Assembly (NCBI RefSeq): GCF_905404315.1
Contig: NC_066312.1
Span: 3,521,001 to 3,585,000, forward strand
DNA: 64,000 nucleotides
Origin: Leptidea sinapis
Lineage: Eukaryota; Arthropoda; Insecta; Lepidoptera; Pieridae
Direction: 5' to 3'
Notes under the pieces: generated by a model
Seen by the model: only the letters and a program-made list of their open reading frames with translations
Database searches by the model: none
Told to the model about the DNA's origin: nothing
Part shown: piece by piece, positions 1 to 10,747 of the stretch
Layout of the letters: each line of letters opens with the position of its first letter
How positions within the stretch are numbered: position 1 is the first letter of the stretch
Made by a program: the position numbers and the translations under genes

Positions 1-771
1 TCTAATGTAAAATAATTTAAAATTTGTAAGGCTAAATTTTTTATGTAATATAAATTGTAATTTTTGTGTACGATAGCACATAAATGCTAGTACTTTTATA
101 CTGATATATAATGCAATTAGTGCGAAATTATTCCCTAACCATTCCAAAATACTAAAAAATGCACAACGATAATCTTCAATTTTTTACTTCTAGCGGCACT
201 CCCGGAGTCCAACCCGTATATTTTTGCGTGGTTTTACATGAAAATTTAAGATTATTAATTAAAGTAAAAGTATAACATATTATTATTATATACATTTCTT
301 ACTAAAATTAATCGGATTTGTAACATTAGGTACCTACTTTCATAAATTTTCGACCATAAATGATAATAATAATAATATTGCGAGAAAGCAGTTCTTCATC
401 ATCATACCTTTCTAAAAACTGTTTCAGTTCTTAGATTGTTTTCTTCTTTGATGTTTTCGCATAATCCGCTCTATCATTTTATTTTATCACGTGTTAATTA
501 ATATCTTATTAGATTATAAATCTGAAAAACCTGGAATTTCAATAGCAAGTTCAATTTAACTAGAAAATAATTTATAATTACGCAGCGTTCGTTCTATAAC
601 GACAGCAAGTTCACTGGCTTATTTTATTTAAAATCTTAATTCCCAGTGTTATTTATATCGCTATTAATTTCTAGAAGAATTAACACCTAGGAAAATAGTT
701 ATATTATCTCAAAGGTGCTTGGAAAGTTGAGTATTATTTTGACAACCTTTCGAGGTAAATCGAAATTGCTG
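1..771. other. AT-rich non-coding sequence, probable CAT intron
   Basis: No exon, RNA gene or recognised repeat seen. It lies upstream of the first recognised exon of the CAT gene and is probably intron of that gene. Confidence 0.4.
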
Positions 772-852
772 TACTGACCCACGGACGAGAAAAAAAGAAA
801 CACTCCGTATCACCTTACACAGACGATCATGTGACAGATCAGTTTGCGTCGC

Positions 853-859
853 TATAAAA
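853..859 (+). promoter_or_regulatory. TATA box of the MITE
   Basis: TATAAAA lies 11 bp before the ATG of the THAP-like ORF, probably a remnant of the transposase promoter. The close spacing means transcription would start inside or after the ATG unless another site is used, so activity is doubtful. Confidence 0.3.
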
Positions 860-869
860 TATTTTAAAA

Positions 870-965
870 ATGCCGTCGTGCGTTGTGAAAAAGTGTAAAA
901 ACGATACAATAAAAGTATTTGTGGCCATATATGACTATTTGAGGGAGAAAAAATTGTGTAACTAG
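870..965 (+). pseudogene. Start of a THAP-domain protein, truncated
   Basis: The 31-codon ORF begins MPSCVVKKCKN, the usual start of a C2CH THAP zinc finger (Met-Pro-x-Cys, four residues, Cys-x-Asn). After about 13 residues the resemblance stops: the later Cys/His ligands and the AVPTIF-type end are missing, and a TAG ends the frame. It sits between the inverted repeats of a MITE, so it is most simply the leftover 5' coding end of a deleted P-type transposase. Confidence 0.45.
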
Positions 966-1074
966 TATCCCCCGTTTTCGCACACACACTAGCATAAAGG
1001 TGCTTCACTTGCTAACATCACGGCGCGGAGTGCTTCTTTTTTTACTCGTCCGTGTGACTTCGTTTTTACTGACC

Positions 1075-2084
1075 TAGTACATACTAGCAGCGGCCAGCAT
1101 TAGTTGTATGAGAATCCATATCTGTCCTGGTTTAGCAGCCAAATAAATATCATATTGCATAGTAAACTCGAATGTGTCGTGTAATTTAAAAATGGAATTT
1201 GGAATGTCTTTTTTCTGGTCGCTGCAGTAAATGCAGCACTATGTATGTGCTAATATTATTCAAGTAAGATTAAAGAGAATAATGGGCAATAATTAATATT
1301 TCCGCATCTAACTTAAAGGCTTACACAACTTTACTAAACAATTAACACAGTTGCAATTAACAATTAAAATTAATCATTTAATTATCACACTAATTAACCA
1401 ATATATACGTAGGTAATTACCACTAAGTCTGGTGAATTTAAATAAATAAAAATATATATTTAATATTTTTAAAAGCGAATACTACATGGTTTTATGAATG
1501 TTGTAATTAAAAACGACAAACTACAACGAATAAATATCTGAAAAGTTAGGACGTTTGTGTAATAAAATTCCAAAATAATTGTAACTATTCGGTGTATTCG
1601 GGAAATACAATCTAGATAAATATTTATAACTTGTGTGTTTATAACGAATTCTCCAATTCTTATAAATAATATTCAAAATAATATTTTCATTTGATTTATA
1701 ATGCCTTAATCTTGGATATTATTCATTATTAGGTAATTTAGATAGTAACCTCTGCCTCTAACATTATTAAAAAATATCAATAATAAAATTTATGTGAAAA
1801 GTCACAAAGCGCTGCTACGACTTGAGTCTTTATGTTGACTTCAAGAACTGATAAGATTAAAGAACCATGGCCAAATGTGTGTATCTCGCGGCGGTTCAAT
1901 CCTCCATTTATATTCAACATTCCTATCACCCGTTTACTCGAGTTACGTCACTTATATTCATCTAATATGGATAAACCTGCAACCCGTTCGTTACTAGATA
2001 GACAATATATGTACCATAAACCACACCAATACTCAAAAATTAATTAAAATGTTAAATTTCGCGACCCATTTAAGTATGTTGATT
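1075..2084. other. Non-coding AT-rich sequence
   Basis: Nothing recognised. The 71-codon frame at 1832-2047 has no family resemblance and is probably chance. Confidence 0.4.
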
Positions 2085-2375
2085 TATCTTTTTTTTGCAA
2101 TGGAAAAGGAAGACACACGAGCGTAAGCGTCACCTGATGTTAAGTGATCACCGCCGCCCACATTCTCTTGCAACAACAGACGAATCACAGGAGTATTGCC
2201 AGTCTTTATGGAAGATGTAAGCGCTTATTTTTCCATGTCGTATCGTCCCGGAAACACCGCACATGGAAGCTCATTCCATAGCTTTGTGGTACACGGAAAG
2301 CTCCTTGAAAACCGCACCGTGGAGTTCGCCACACATCCAGATGGGGATGATATCCTAATTTGTGGCAGATTTGCG
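2085..2375 (-). mobile_element. CR1/jockey-like LINE, 3' end fragment (family C)
   Basis: On the - strand this matches the 3' end of the LINE at 53717-56160: the segment for the last RT-protein residues, the GGTGATCACTT stretch and the closing run of A's. It is heavily 5'-truncated, as expected for target-primed retrotransposition. Confidence 0.7.
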
Positions 2376-2780
2376 GCCTGCTAAAAATTATGTGTCGAAT
2401 TTTACGAGGAGACGTTGATGCTCCAGATCTTCATGAGCAATTGTGTCTTATACGTGTCCCTAAATTCAAAAACCTGGCCCACGAAAAAATAAACTTTTCG
2501 TGATCCCTCTTCATCCCACCGCTGCCCGAGCCATGGCACCTATACCGCGATCATTGGCATCTTTCAACGCGCTCTTGAACAAGAATGCACAATGGGATCC
2601 ATTCAATGATGGATGGACTTCCCTAGTTTCTGAAATATTACGGTACGCGGAACGCATTGAAATTGTACAATTAATTCAATTATTCCTTAATATTCCTTTT
2701 TTGTTTGTGTTTTTTCCATTTTGTGTTTCGTCTAATTAGTATAATTGGCACTGCCGCGCTATTTGGTTAATAAATAAATA
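2376..2780 (+). mobile_element. 3' end of a second LINE (ORF2 C-terminus)
   Basis: The + strand reads in broken frames as the conserved C-terminal tail of LINE ORF2 proteins: RILRGDVDAPDLHEQL, then a segment with RSLASFNALLNKN, then SLVSEILRYAERI. It ends in TAA repeats (near 2767), a tail typical of some I/jockey-group LINEs. Several frame changes show it is dead. It abuts the opposite-strand LINE stub at 2085-2375. Confidence 0.5.
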
Positions 2781-3095
2781 AATGATATATCATAGCTTTT
2801 CAATACAAATCGTTAAGTTAGACTTCATTGCTATTGCAACAACTTACATCGAACATAAATCGAATTAGAAGTTTAGTCATACTGTGCTCTCAAATACTAG
2901 TTTCATGAAGTATTTCGGATTGTAGTGAACGATTTTTCGTGTTCATTTATTCATTCCGTTGTTTCCCAGCCTACAGCTTAAAATATATTATATCGCTTTA
3001 AGGTAGCCTCTCAGTATATTAACACCGAAACAGTAATTAGCACAAATTGACAAAATTTGAAGTTAGGTACTTTAGTTACACCGAGAGCGGTGTGT
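2781..3095. other. Non-coding sequence
   Basis: No feature recognised. Confidence 0.35.
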
Positions 3096-3500
3096 CTAAA
3101 ATTCAAATTCAATTATTTTTATTCAAATTAGGATGTAAAATCACTTACTTAACATGAAAAACTACCATTCATTCGAAATATTTAGCCTCAGACCTGAGAA
3201 GAACTCAGCGCGTTTTTTTTTTATAAAAATATGGTTACAATGTATTGTCATAAAATAAACATTTGTAATTAAATAGCTTGAGGGTGTTCGCTCCAATCCC
3301 TATCTGTGGTATCATTAAGAAAATCATTTATGTTATAATAATCATTACTACAGAATCGGATTTTAACAATCATTTTAAAATTCGTAACACATTTGTTTTG
3401 TATATTTTCTGGCATCATAATTATTGTAAAAGCATATACATCGAAAACCATCAACTCGACTTAACTGAGTAGTAGGCATAATTAGTTTATGTATGTTCCT
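3096..3500 (-). repeat. Interspersed repeat family A, near full length
   Basis: Family A reads on this strand from a block containing CGAGTAGTAGGCATAATTAG-like sequence to a TTTGAATTTGAAT tail. Related copies lie at 20768-21035 and 28411-28500 (-), and at 33250-33560 and 36590-36730 (+). The order of shared blocks is the same in the longer copies. The tail looks like a LINE 3' end, and the copy at 20768 lies 3' of a reverse transcriptase fragment on the same strand. Confidence 0.65.
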
Positions 3501-4212
3501 CTGTTAACATTAAGATTATCGAAGTTTCTAGCAAATTCCTTAATATGCTTGTTTATACAGAACATTATCAAGAATATATTGAGATGCAACAGTCAAAATG
3601 TTAATTTCATTTAATTATTAATTAAATTTAATTTAAAAGACGTCTCTTATAAATAGAGTGAATAGGTCTCTTCTGCAGCACAAAGATGGTATTAATATGG
3701 GCTGCACTACCCCACTCCAGACGGATAACTAATCCTTCTTAAATTTCATGAGAACTCTCTGCCTCTAATGAGCTTTACGTTTCGACGTTGTGAATTGAGT
3801 TGAGCATAATATAAGGGCAGCTTAATACCTATATGTATAGAGCTTAATGCTGCAAATTCACATTTCCAAGAGCATGGGTATTATAAAGGAGTGCGAATGG
3901 ACATACAGACGGCATTATAGATACAAGGATCTTAATGCTACAATCCTGCAAACATAATATTAAATACAAATTTACTGTGATTTTCCCAAAGCAAAGTCTT
4001 GGTTTATTCATGCGATCTTTATCTTGAGATATATCTTAAACGACTACGACCATTTATATTTGTCGTTACGGAACTCCCACGGATAATCCTTTGTGTATGC
4101 TTTTCATTGAGGCTGCATTTTCGTTCGGAGCTCATTATTTGAATTCTGAAGACGATCTATCCTCAATTTATTGAAAAGGTACAAGTACCTTTTATTACAA
4201 GGTACAAGTACC
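3501..4212. other. Non-coding AT-rich sequence
   Basis: No exon or known repeat recognised. The 12-mer AAGGTACAAGTA occurs twice near 4175 and 4200, next to the hairpin that follows. Confidence 0.35.
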
Positions 4213-4272
4213 CTTATTTAGTTCCATAGCTATTTATGGACAAGTCCATAAATAGCTATGAAACTAAATAAG
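4213..4272. repeat. Near-perfect 29-bp hairpin
   Basis: Arms 4213-4241 and 4244-4272 are reverse complements with one mismatch and a 2-nt spacer. The core is CATAGCTATTTATGGAC. No target duplication or family was identified. Confidence 0.8.
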
Positions 4273-4544
4273 AATCATTTACCTTGTGGTTTCATTTTAT
4301 TAATGAGATCAAAAGTATTCTACGAGTTGTACTTATTATGAAAAAATTCAGGCATCAAGTATGGTTAGAGAAACATCAACGGACAAATTACATCACATAT
4401 ATATTTAAAAGAGTGGCAATGAGTTTCTTGCTACTTCTTGTGATTAGCTCAACCCTTTACAAAGTAGCAGTAGATTCAATAAGACTTTTTTTTAATTCAT
4501 TAGTGTCATTTACGTGACCTACATGAATAAAGTGATTTTGATTG

Positions 4545-4800
4545 ATTTTGTACAGTGTGGATATACCATGACGACATTAAATAAACGCTTTTCTATAATA
4601 TAATATATTATATGTACAAAAAAATTATTCACCTTAATAAATAAATTTCGATAATATAATTTTGGAACATCCTGTATGTAATCTAGTAGCCGCGAGCTAG
4701 CGTAGGCACTGATACCTACTTGATCCACGTCGCGCGCCGTAGTCGTTCAGAACTCGTACTCTTAGGTGAGTAGCGCCCACGTAAGGGTGATTACAATTTG
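4545..4800 (-). mobile_element. Partial copy of inverted-repeat element I
   Basis: Read on the - strand it matches 43735-43963: a GC-richer block with CTACGGCGCG and GCTAGCTCGCGG, an AT-rich stretch, then GTTTATTTAATGTCG and the CACTGTA end. The other half of the element is missing here. Confidence 0.6.
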
Positions 4801-5757
4801 TTTGTTTGAAAAGCTCTATTGTTATTGATATTGATAGAAGTTAAAAACTTACATGTAATAAGTCAGGCAAGCGTTTTAGCACGAATTTCTTGAAATTACG
4901 TATAATATCTTATTTTAATCAATACTCTATAGGAATTGGATGTTTTTTACAAACAGTTAATACCTATTAGTTTGCACCACAGGTCTGGCCCTTATTTGAC
5001 ACTTTTGATGCAGATCACTGTCGCATATTCCAGTTCATTGTAATTTTAATATAAAACTAAGTCTATAAAATAAAATTAATGATAGTAAATAATGTGACTT
5101 TCGTTGCTCTACGTTCATGAAATTTGACGGACAATAAATAGTTTCAATTGATATTTTATAAATAAACCCCTGTTTGTATATAAAATGTCAAGCTTAATTC
5201 GACACTTCATCTTTGAAAGATTGTATTGATAAGTTTATAGCTTTGAAAGGCTACAAATCTAAGTGTTTGATTTTAATTTCAAATTGAGAATTCCTAAGAA
5301 AACGGCAAGTTTTTAACGAAAATCCTACAGTTTTGTGTTATTTATTTATGGTATTTACGTTTGGATGAATATACCTTCTACATTTACGAATATTTTTCCA
5401 TAGCCCAGTAAATTTTCTGAGTACAGTTTAAATTTTAGTGATAATATTTGTTTGACAAAACCGAACGAATACGGATCTACCTTTTAAAACCTTACCCTTA
5501 AAAAATAACACACATAGCATTTACACTTTAAACGAAACAATACATACATGCCGATTTGAACCAGTCATAATCGTTATATTTACCGGTTCCAAGCCATGGG
5601 AAAAGCGTTTAACGAAGTGATCTTACAAGGGTTCCTTTTATTTCTTTTGAAGCGACTTAAAACTTCACTTAGGCTAAATACAATAAGAAGTAAAAACATT
5701 TAATGCCTTTGATGATAACCTATATTGATTATTTTATTACAAATTACGAGCGGATCT
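4801..5757. other. Non-coding sequence
   Basis: AT-rich, with no recognised gene or repeat. Confidence 0.35.
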
Positions 5758-6222
5758 CTAGCCCATTGAAAAGTTACATTTGGGGTTGCGTTTTTTAGAG
5801 GATGCAATTTTATTTTTTTGATATGTAGGGGGGATCAGTGTAAAGCTAAAACCAAGTTTGTGGGGTCGCCACTCTTGTCCCACGGCCGCCATCTTGAAAA
5901 ATAGGGGTTGAAATGGTTTTTACGATATATCTCTAAAACTATTTATCTGATAAAAATAATATCTGACCTTTTTTTTGTGTAAATTAAATTCTGTACAACT
6001 TTGGTACAATAACTTTTTGTCGTAGAACTATAAATAAATAAGTTATAAGCGGAAATGTTCAACCCCTATTTTTCAAGATGGCGGCCGTGGGACAAGGGTG
6101 GCGACCCCACAAACTTGGTTTTAGCTTTACACCGACCCCCCTATACATCAAAAAAATAAAATTACGTCCTCTAAAAAACGCATGGTAAGGCCTAAAAAAT
6201 TTAGCATTTCAATGGACTACTC
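5758..6222. mobile_element. Foldback element with ~125-bp inverted arms
   Basis: Arms 5787-5912 and 6058-6182 are nearly perfect reverse complements (both contain CAAGATGGCGGCCGTGGGAC or its complement). Weaker pairing extends outward to about 5758 and 6222. The 145-bp centre is unique and AT-rich. This is the shape of a foldback or long-TIR MITE. No coding potential was seen. Confidence 0.8.
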
Positions 6223-6880
6223 TACAAAAAGATTATTGAATATAATAGTGCATGATATGGTATAGCATTCTACAGATGTAAGAATGCTTATAGCAAATAT
6301 AAATACAAACGAAATGAAAAATATTCCCGCTTTACTATAAATACACAATACGATAGTGAATTAAAATGCTGCGAGATATTACTAATAGCAAAATCACACA
6401 AACCTAATAATATTATGGCTATATGGAGCTTGTAGCAAACTTTATAATATGAGGTAAAAAACATTTGTAAGAGGATTTCTATATCACGGGCTTACAATTT
6501 TTATTTCACAGCATCGCTGACAGATTTTCCCTTTGAAGTGAATTTATATTCCGATTCACCAACCAGTGACAAAGGGCTCGTGTTGATTTAAAATTTTAGT
6601 TTACGCTCAAAGGATTGTGAAATATTTCGGTTGATTGAAAAATTTGTTTTGGTTTGCACGAACAGAGAATAACTGTAAATAGAGATTTATTAGCATCAAG
6701 GGAAAATAATTATTGCGTTTGTTTTGAAAAATGAAACTTAGTACTGGAAACACGTTTAACTATTTTATTATGAATACAAAAACAGTGGCACTATCGGTAT
6801 ACTGACAGAAGTGAAAACTTGAACAATTATGTGTGTAATTATTGAATCGTCACAAAATTATTAAGGGTTGTTATCAGTGG
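6223..6880. other. Non-coding sequence
   Basis: No recognised feature. Confidence 0.35.
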
Positions 6881-7115
6881 GAGGCTCCTTTGCAAAAGAA
6901 GCCGGCTAGATTATGGGTACCACAACGGCACCTATTTCTGCAATGAAGCAGTAACGTGTAAACATTACTGTGTTTCAGTCTGAAGGGTCCGTAGCTAATG
7001 AAATTACTGGGCAAATGAGACTTAACATCTTATGTCTCAGAATTTTTAGGTTTTTCAAGAATAGCAGCACGCATTAGTATGGGTCGCTCGTCTTGTGCCC
7101 TTATTCATAAAAAAA
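6881..7115 (+). repeat. Interspersed repeat family B
   Basis: Family B starts GGCTCCTTTGCA/GCCGGCTAGATTATGGGTAC, continues through AATTACTGGGCAAATGAGAC, and usually ends in a strong hairpin (GTGCCGCTCAG...CTGAGCGGCAC), a GTAATGGGCAGGGCGTATCA block and CATAAAAAA. Seven copies occur here: 6881, 8571, 13125, 43185 and 61885 (+), and 9045 and 18065 (-). This copy lacks the hairpin. No protein is encoded. It is a short non-autonomous retroelement, SINE-like or LINE-derived. Confidence 0.75.
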
Positions 7116-8570
7116 ATTGCAGAGAAGTGTCGGTGGCGGTGTTGCAATAGCAAAAAATTATTTTAAGTGCGGGAAATGCTTTACACACAACTTTTAAGTA
7201 ACCGTGTCGTGTGAACCATATTTTTTACTCTCAAAAAATGCCAACATGCATGTATATCTATGTATGTCCATACACAATAAATGAATATACTTATACAACG
7301 CGTTACAAACTACCCTGTAAAAAATTTAATTAATTATCAAAACCAAAAATTTTGTCAACCCTACTAAGCTGTCATGTATGTCAAATAATTTCAAGTTGGA
7401 CAAAATGGTTATGAAGGACAGAGTGTATTTCTCTGACTACCCAACGGTTCCCGAAATGGAACAGCGTGTTGGATCGGTTTTCGCATCAATAACATCAACG
7501 TGGTGTCAAATGCAACACAAGCCATATCGTGACGAGCGAGGTTGTGTATTGAGCAAGGCGGAGCACACCGTTTCTGTAAATTTGACGTTTATTATGAAAA
7601 AGTAAGTGTTCGTTTAGGTTGTTTCGTTAGGTTAGGTCTTTTAAAATATTTGTCGTTCCGTGAATTAGGTAGAAATGTAGGTACATTCTGCGTAGTCTAC
7701 TCTTAAATTTTAGTGAAATAGGGTTTGCACATCAGTGAAAATAATAATATTTTTTTAGGGTATGTTATACAGGGTTACTACAGTTCTTAAATATTGTGAA
7801 TTGACTCGTTATAAGACCTCCTTTTAACCTCCATTCGGCTTTACGGGTAGTTTTTTAACATCCTGCGTACAAAAAAGTGTCTGTAACGGTAACAGTGTCA
7901 CGGGTTCAATGATACTATAGATACATCAATAGGGTTACCAATTTTTATCTTGGAAGGTCAAATTTAATTATGCTCTAATTGAATTCACTTAGTAAATATG
8001 TTTTTATGGTCACCTAATGGTAATAGATAAAATATTTAATAGGATTATTAATAATTAATTCACCACAGCCCATACTCTTTTTTAAAACCAGAGAGTATGG
8101 GCGTTACCGGCCTTATTAAGCATCTAATAAAACTACATAATATGAATTAGAAAGACGGAAAGCACATTGGGACTCCGTGGTGACAGTCAGCGGTTCAACC
8201 TATTAAATATTTTAATATGCTAAAATAAAAATAACACAGCCATAATAAAGTTGTCACAAATGTTAAAAATTTGTCAAAAAGCAAAAACAAACACGAAAGT
8301 CTGTACGTATCGTTTTGTGTTAAAAGGCCTTTACAAGCTACATCAAACAGTTAGGGCTTACAAAGTGTCTTTGAAAACAGTTGAAAACAGTGTTGCATGA
8401 AATAAAAGTACTTACAGAGTGTGTAAGTAAGTGTTGGCCGGTTAGTTGTGTTATGTGAAACATTCACTTTTCGCTTTAAATAGTCAGTTATACATTTAGC
8501 TTTATCAGATATTATAAAACTGTTTGAACGCGCAACTTGAATTCAATAATAATAATTGTTGTATATATAG
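7116..8570. other. Non-coding sequence with one unassigned ORF
   Basis: The only open frame of note is 7378-7605 (+, 75 codons, MSNNFKLDKM...), which resembles no family I know and has no splice context. A hairpin with perfect 10-bp arms (8069-8078 and 8092-8101, CCCATACTCT) is present. Confidence 0.35.
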
Positions 8571-8797
8571 AATTACTGTGTTTCGGTCTGAATGGCGCCG
8601 TAGCTAGTGAAATTACTGGGCAATGGGACTTAACATCTTATGTCTCAAGGTGACGAGCGCAGTTGTAGTGCCGCTCAGAATTTTTGGAGTTTTTCAAGAA
8701 TCCTGAGCGGCACTGCATTGTAATGGGCAGGGCGTATCAATTACCATCACATGGACGTCCTGCCCATCTCGTCCCTTGTTTTCATAAAAAAAATATA
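8571..8797 (+). repeat. Repeat family B, 5'-truncated
   Basis: Begins at the ATTACTGTGTTTCGGTCTG block and keeps the GTGCCGCTCAG/CTGAGCGGCAC hairpin and the A-rich end. It is followed at once by an RTE fragment. Confidence 0.8.
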
Positions 8798-8805
8798 TAA
8801 AAAAC

Positions 8806-8916
8806 GTTGGATGAGGGTAGCGCAAGATCGATCATCGTGGAATTCTTTAGGGGAGGCCTTTGTCCAGCAGTGGACGTCTTTCAGCTGATGATAATAATGA
8901 TGATATAATAGCCAGA
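8806..8916 (+). mobile_element. RTE-type LINE 3' end
   Basis: Translates as WMRVAQDRSSWNSLGEAFVQQW, the end of the RTE ORF (conserved W-x-R-x-A-Q-D-R and VQQW), followed by a TGATGATAATAATGATGAT run, the usual RTE microsatellite tail. Only the last ~25 codons remain. Confidence 0.75.
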
Positions 8917-9044
8917 TTAATGGCAAGTCATAGTAAAGGATTTTTAACATTGAACTACACCGTTTCTTTAAGTTTTGTGAAATATGACAAACAAACCGCC
9001 TTACCCTCACGTCCTTCGTAATAATTGTGGTTTGATACGTATTT

Positions 9045-9310
9045 TTTTTATGAAAATAAGGTACGAGACAAGCAGGATGTTCATCTGATGGTAATTGATA
9101 CGCCCTGCCCATTATAATTCAGTGCCGCTCAAGATTATTGAAAAACCCAAAAATTCTGAGTAGTACTGCAACTGCGCTCGTCACCTTAAGACATAGGATG
9201 ATAAGTCTCAATTGCACAGTAATTTCACTAGCTACGGTGCCCTTTAAACCGAAACACAGTTGTGGTACCCATAATCTAGCTCACAATCGGTGCAAAGGAG
9301 CCGCCCAAAT
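9045..9310 (-). repeat. Repeat family B
   Basis: Complete except for decay: A-rich end at 9045, hairpin region 9119-9170, AGATTATGGGTAC start near 9270. Opposite in orientation to the copy 250 bp to the left. Confidence 0.8.
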
Positions 9311-9645
9311 GCTAAATATCTGAATAAATCGTGGACTGTATGCCTATTTCCTTAACATAAGCCACAGTAGGTATTTTATGATAAAATAATATTATTTTAA
9401 CGAAAGTTATAAAATTTATGCCTTCAGGGTACTCGCACCCAATATACCACACCCGATATTATGAGCTTTATAAAATATAAAATATTAAACTATATTTTTT
9501 AATCCGTTAAGGAGCAGTTCCAATATGCTGTCAATAAACTATTATAAAGCGCCCTCAGTTATTATGTAATTTGTTTTTGTTCCTGGTATAAAGATGTATA
9601 TGACTGTCAGATGATTTCTTATATTTATGGATTACTAGCTGACCC
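9311..9645. other. Non-coding sequence
   Basis: No feature recognised. Confidence 0.35.
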
Positions 9646-9745
9646 AGCAAACGTTGTATTGCTGATATTAAAATCGCGATACAAAAGTAACTGTTGATCG
9701 TAGATGGGTGAAATGGGTGAGATGGTTATTCCTCTCGTGTTGCCA
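9646..9745 (-). mobile_element. Helitron-like 3' end fragment
   Basis: The first ~70 bp match the 3' end of the element at 10443-10747 in reverse (ACTAGCTGACCCAGCAAACG). Only the end is kept. Confidence 0.6.
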
Positions 9746-10442
9746 GAGAATGTGTGCCGCGGTGATCACTTAACATCAGGTGACTTCAGGGTAACTCTTC
9801 CAAAAATCCAAAATGATAATGACAATGATATTAGTCTACGCTTGCGATATATCCAGTCATATAATACTTTTAGTTTTTAATATTGTTTTGTATAACTTGC
9901 AATGAGCGATTCTACCCTAACAGATTATCTAAATCTACCAGGAGAGTTTCATATGTGATTGTAAATGACTGTGTACAAATAAAGAATTTTTGATTTTGGA
10001 TTTTGATATAATGGGCATCACAATTTATGTTAGAGCGTCCAACATATCTTAAACAGTTAGTATAGAATTTATATTATTATTAAATTAGACTTTATTATTA
10101 CAGATTAACAATAAATAATAGTTGTAAACTGCGACTTAGCTAATAATTCAAAATACCACATTCCGTTGGTGTTGTTTATTCATACAACCCCTTAAGAAGA
10201 TTAAAGGATACTGAAACAGAACGCGAGGATTACTTCAAAACGATTTGCGATAAACAAAGTCTTACAAAGTCTTAGCACAGATTGTTATAGCCTTGGATTG
10301 ATAAAAAATACTGTTGCGTGTAAGTTTTTTTTAATTGAGGAGATCGAGAATTAGTTTGTACTGATCGTAGCAATAATAGATATATACGCTTTACAAATTT
10401 ATTTTTCCTTTATAGATTTTTAATAAGAAAAAACTAGGGATA
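9746..10442. other. Non-coding sequence
   Basis: 9755-9785 resembles the GGTGATCACTTAACATCAGG piece found in family C LINE ends. Otherwise nothing recognised. Confidence 0.3.
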
Positions 10443-10747
10443 TCTAATATATAAAATTCTCATGTCGCGGTGTTTGTAGTTAAACTCCTTCGAAACGGCT
10501 TGACTCTCATGAATTTTGAGTGCATATTGGGTAGGTCTGAGAATCGGACAGCATCTATTTTTCATCCCCCTAAATGTTAAGGGTGGTCCACGCCAAAGTT
10601 TTTGTGACATTTTTTTTTAAATTTGTTTGATTATGAGTCAGCTTTAAAAAATACATACAACTACAAATTTTAACCCATCTACGATCAACAGTTACTTTTG
10701 TATCGCGATTTTAATATCGACAATACAACGTTTGCTGGGTCAGCTAG
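10443..10747 (+). mobile_element. Short non-autonomous Helitron-like element
   Basis: Starts TCTAATATATAAAATTCTCA and ends TTTGCTGGGTCAGCTAG, inserted between A (10442) and T (10748). These are the 5'-TC, 3'-CTRR and A|T target hallmarks of Helitrons. At 305 bp it encodes nothing. Related - strand pieces lie at 9646 and 15904. No convincing hairpin precedes the CTAG, so a Helentron-type or unrelated family stays possible. Confidence 0.6.

Larger units (their letters stand above)
772..1074 (+). mobile_element. P-type MITE with THAP-start remnant
   Basis: An inverted repeat of about 28 bp (780-807 and 1027-1054, beginning CACGGACGAG) flanks an internal TATA box and a short ORF that starts like a THAP zinc finger. 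The 8-bp direct repeat TACTGACC at 772-779 and 1067-1074 fits a target duplication of the size made by P elements, whose transposases carry N-terminal THAP domains. The right inverted repeat stops about 12 bp short of its direct repeat, so the exact right end is uncertain. The P-element assignment is inference from three weak signals that agree. Confidence 0.5.

Noticed and set aside
709..1008. 99-codon - strand ORF
   Set aside because: It spans the MITE and both sides of its left end; the meaningful signal is the short + strand THAP-like frame.
7378..7605. 75-codon + strand ORF as a gene
   Set aside because: No family resemblance, no splice or promoter context; a frame of this length is expected by chance.
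7616..7640. TTAGGTTAGG-like telomeric repeat
   Set aside because: Only two near-units; insect TTAGG arrays are far longer.
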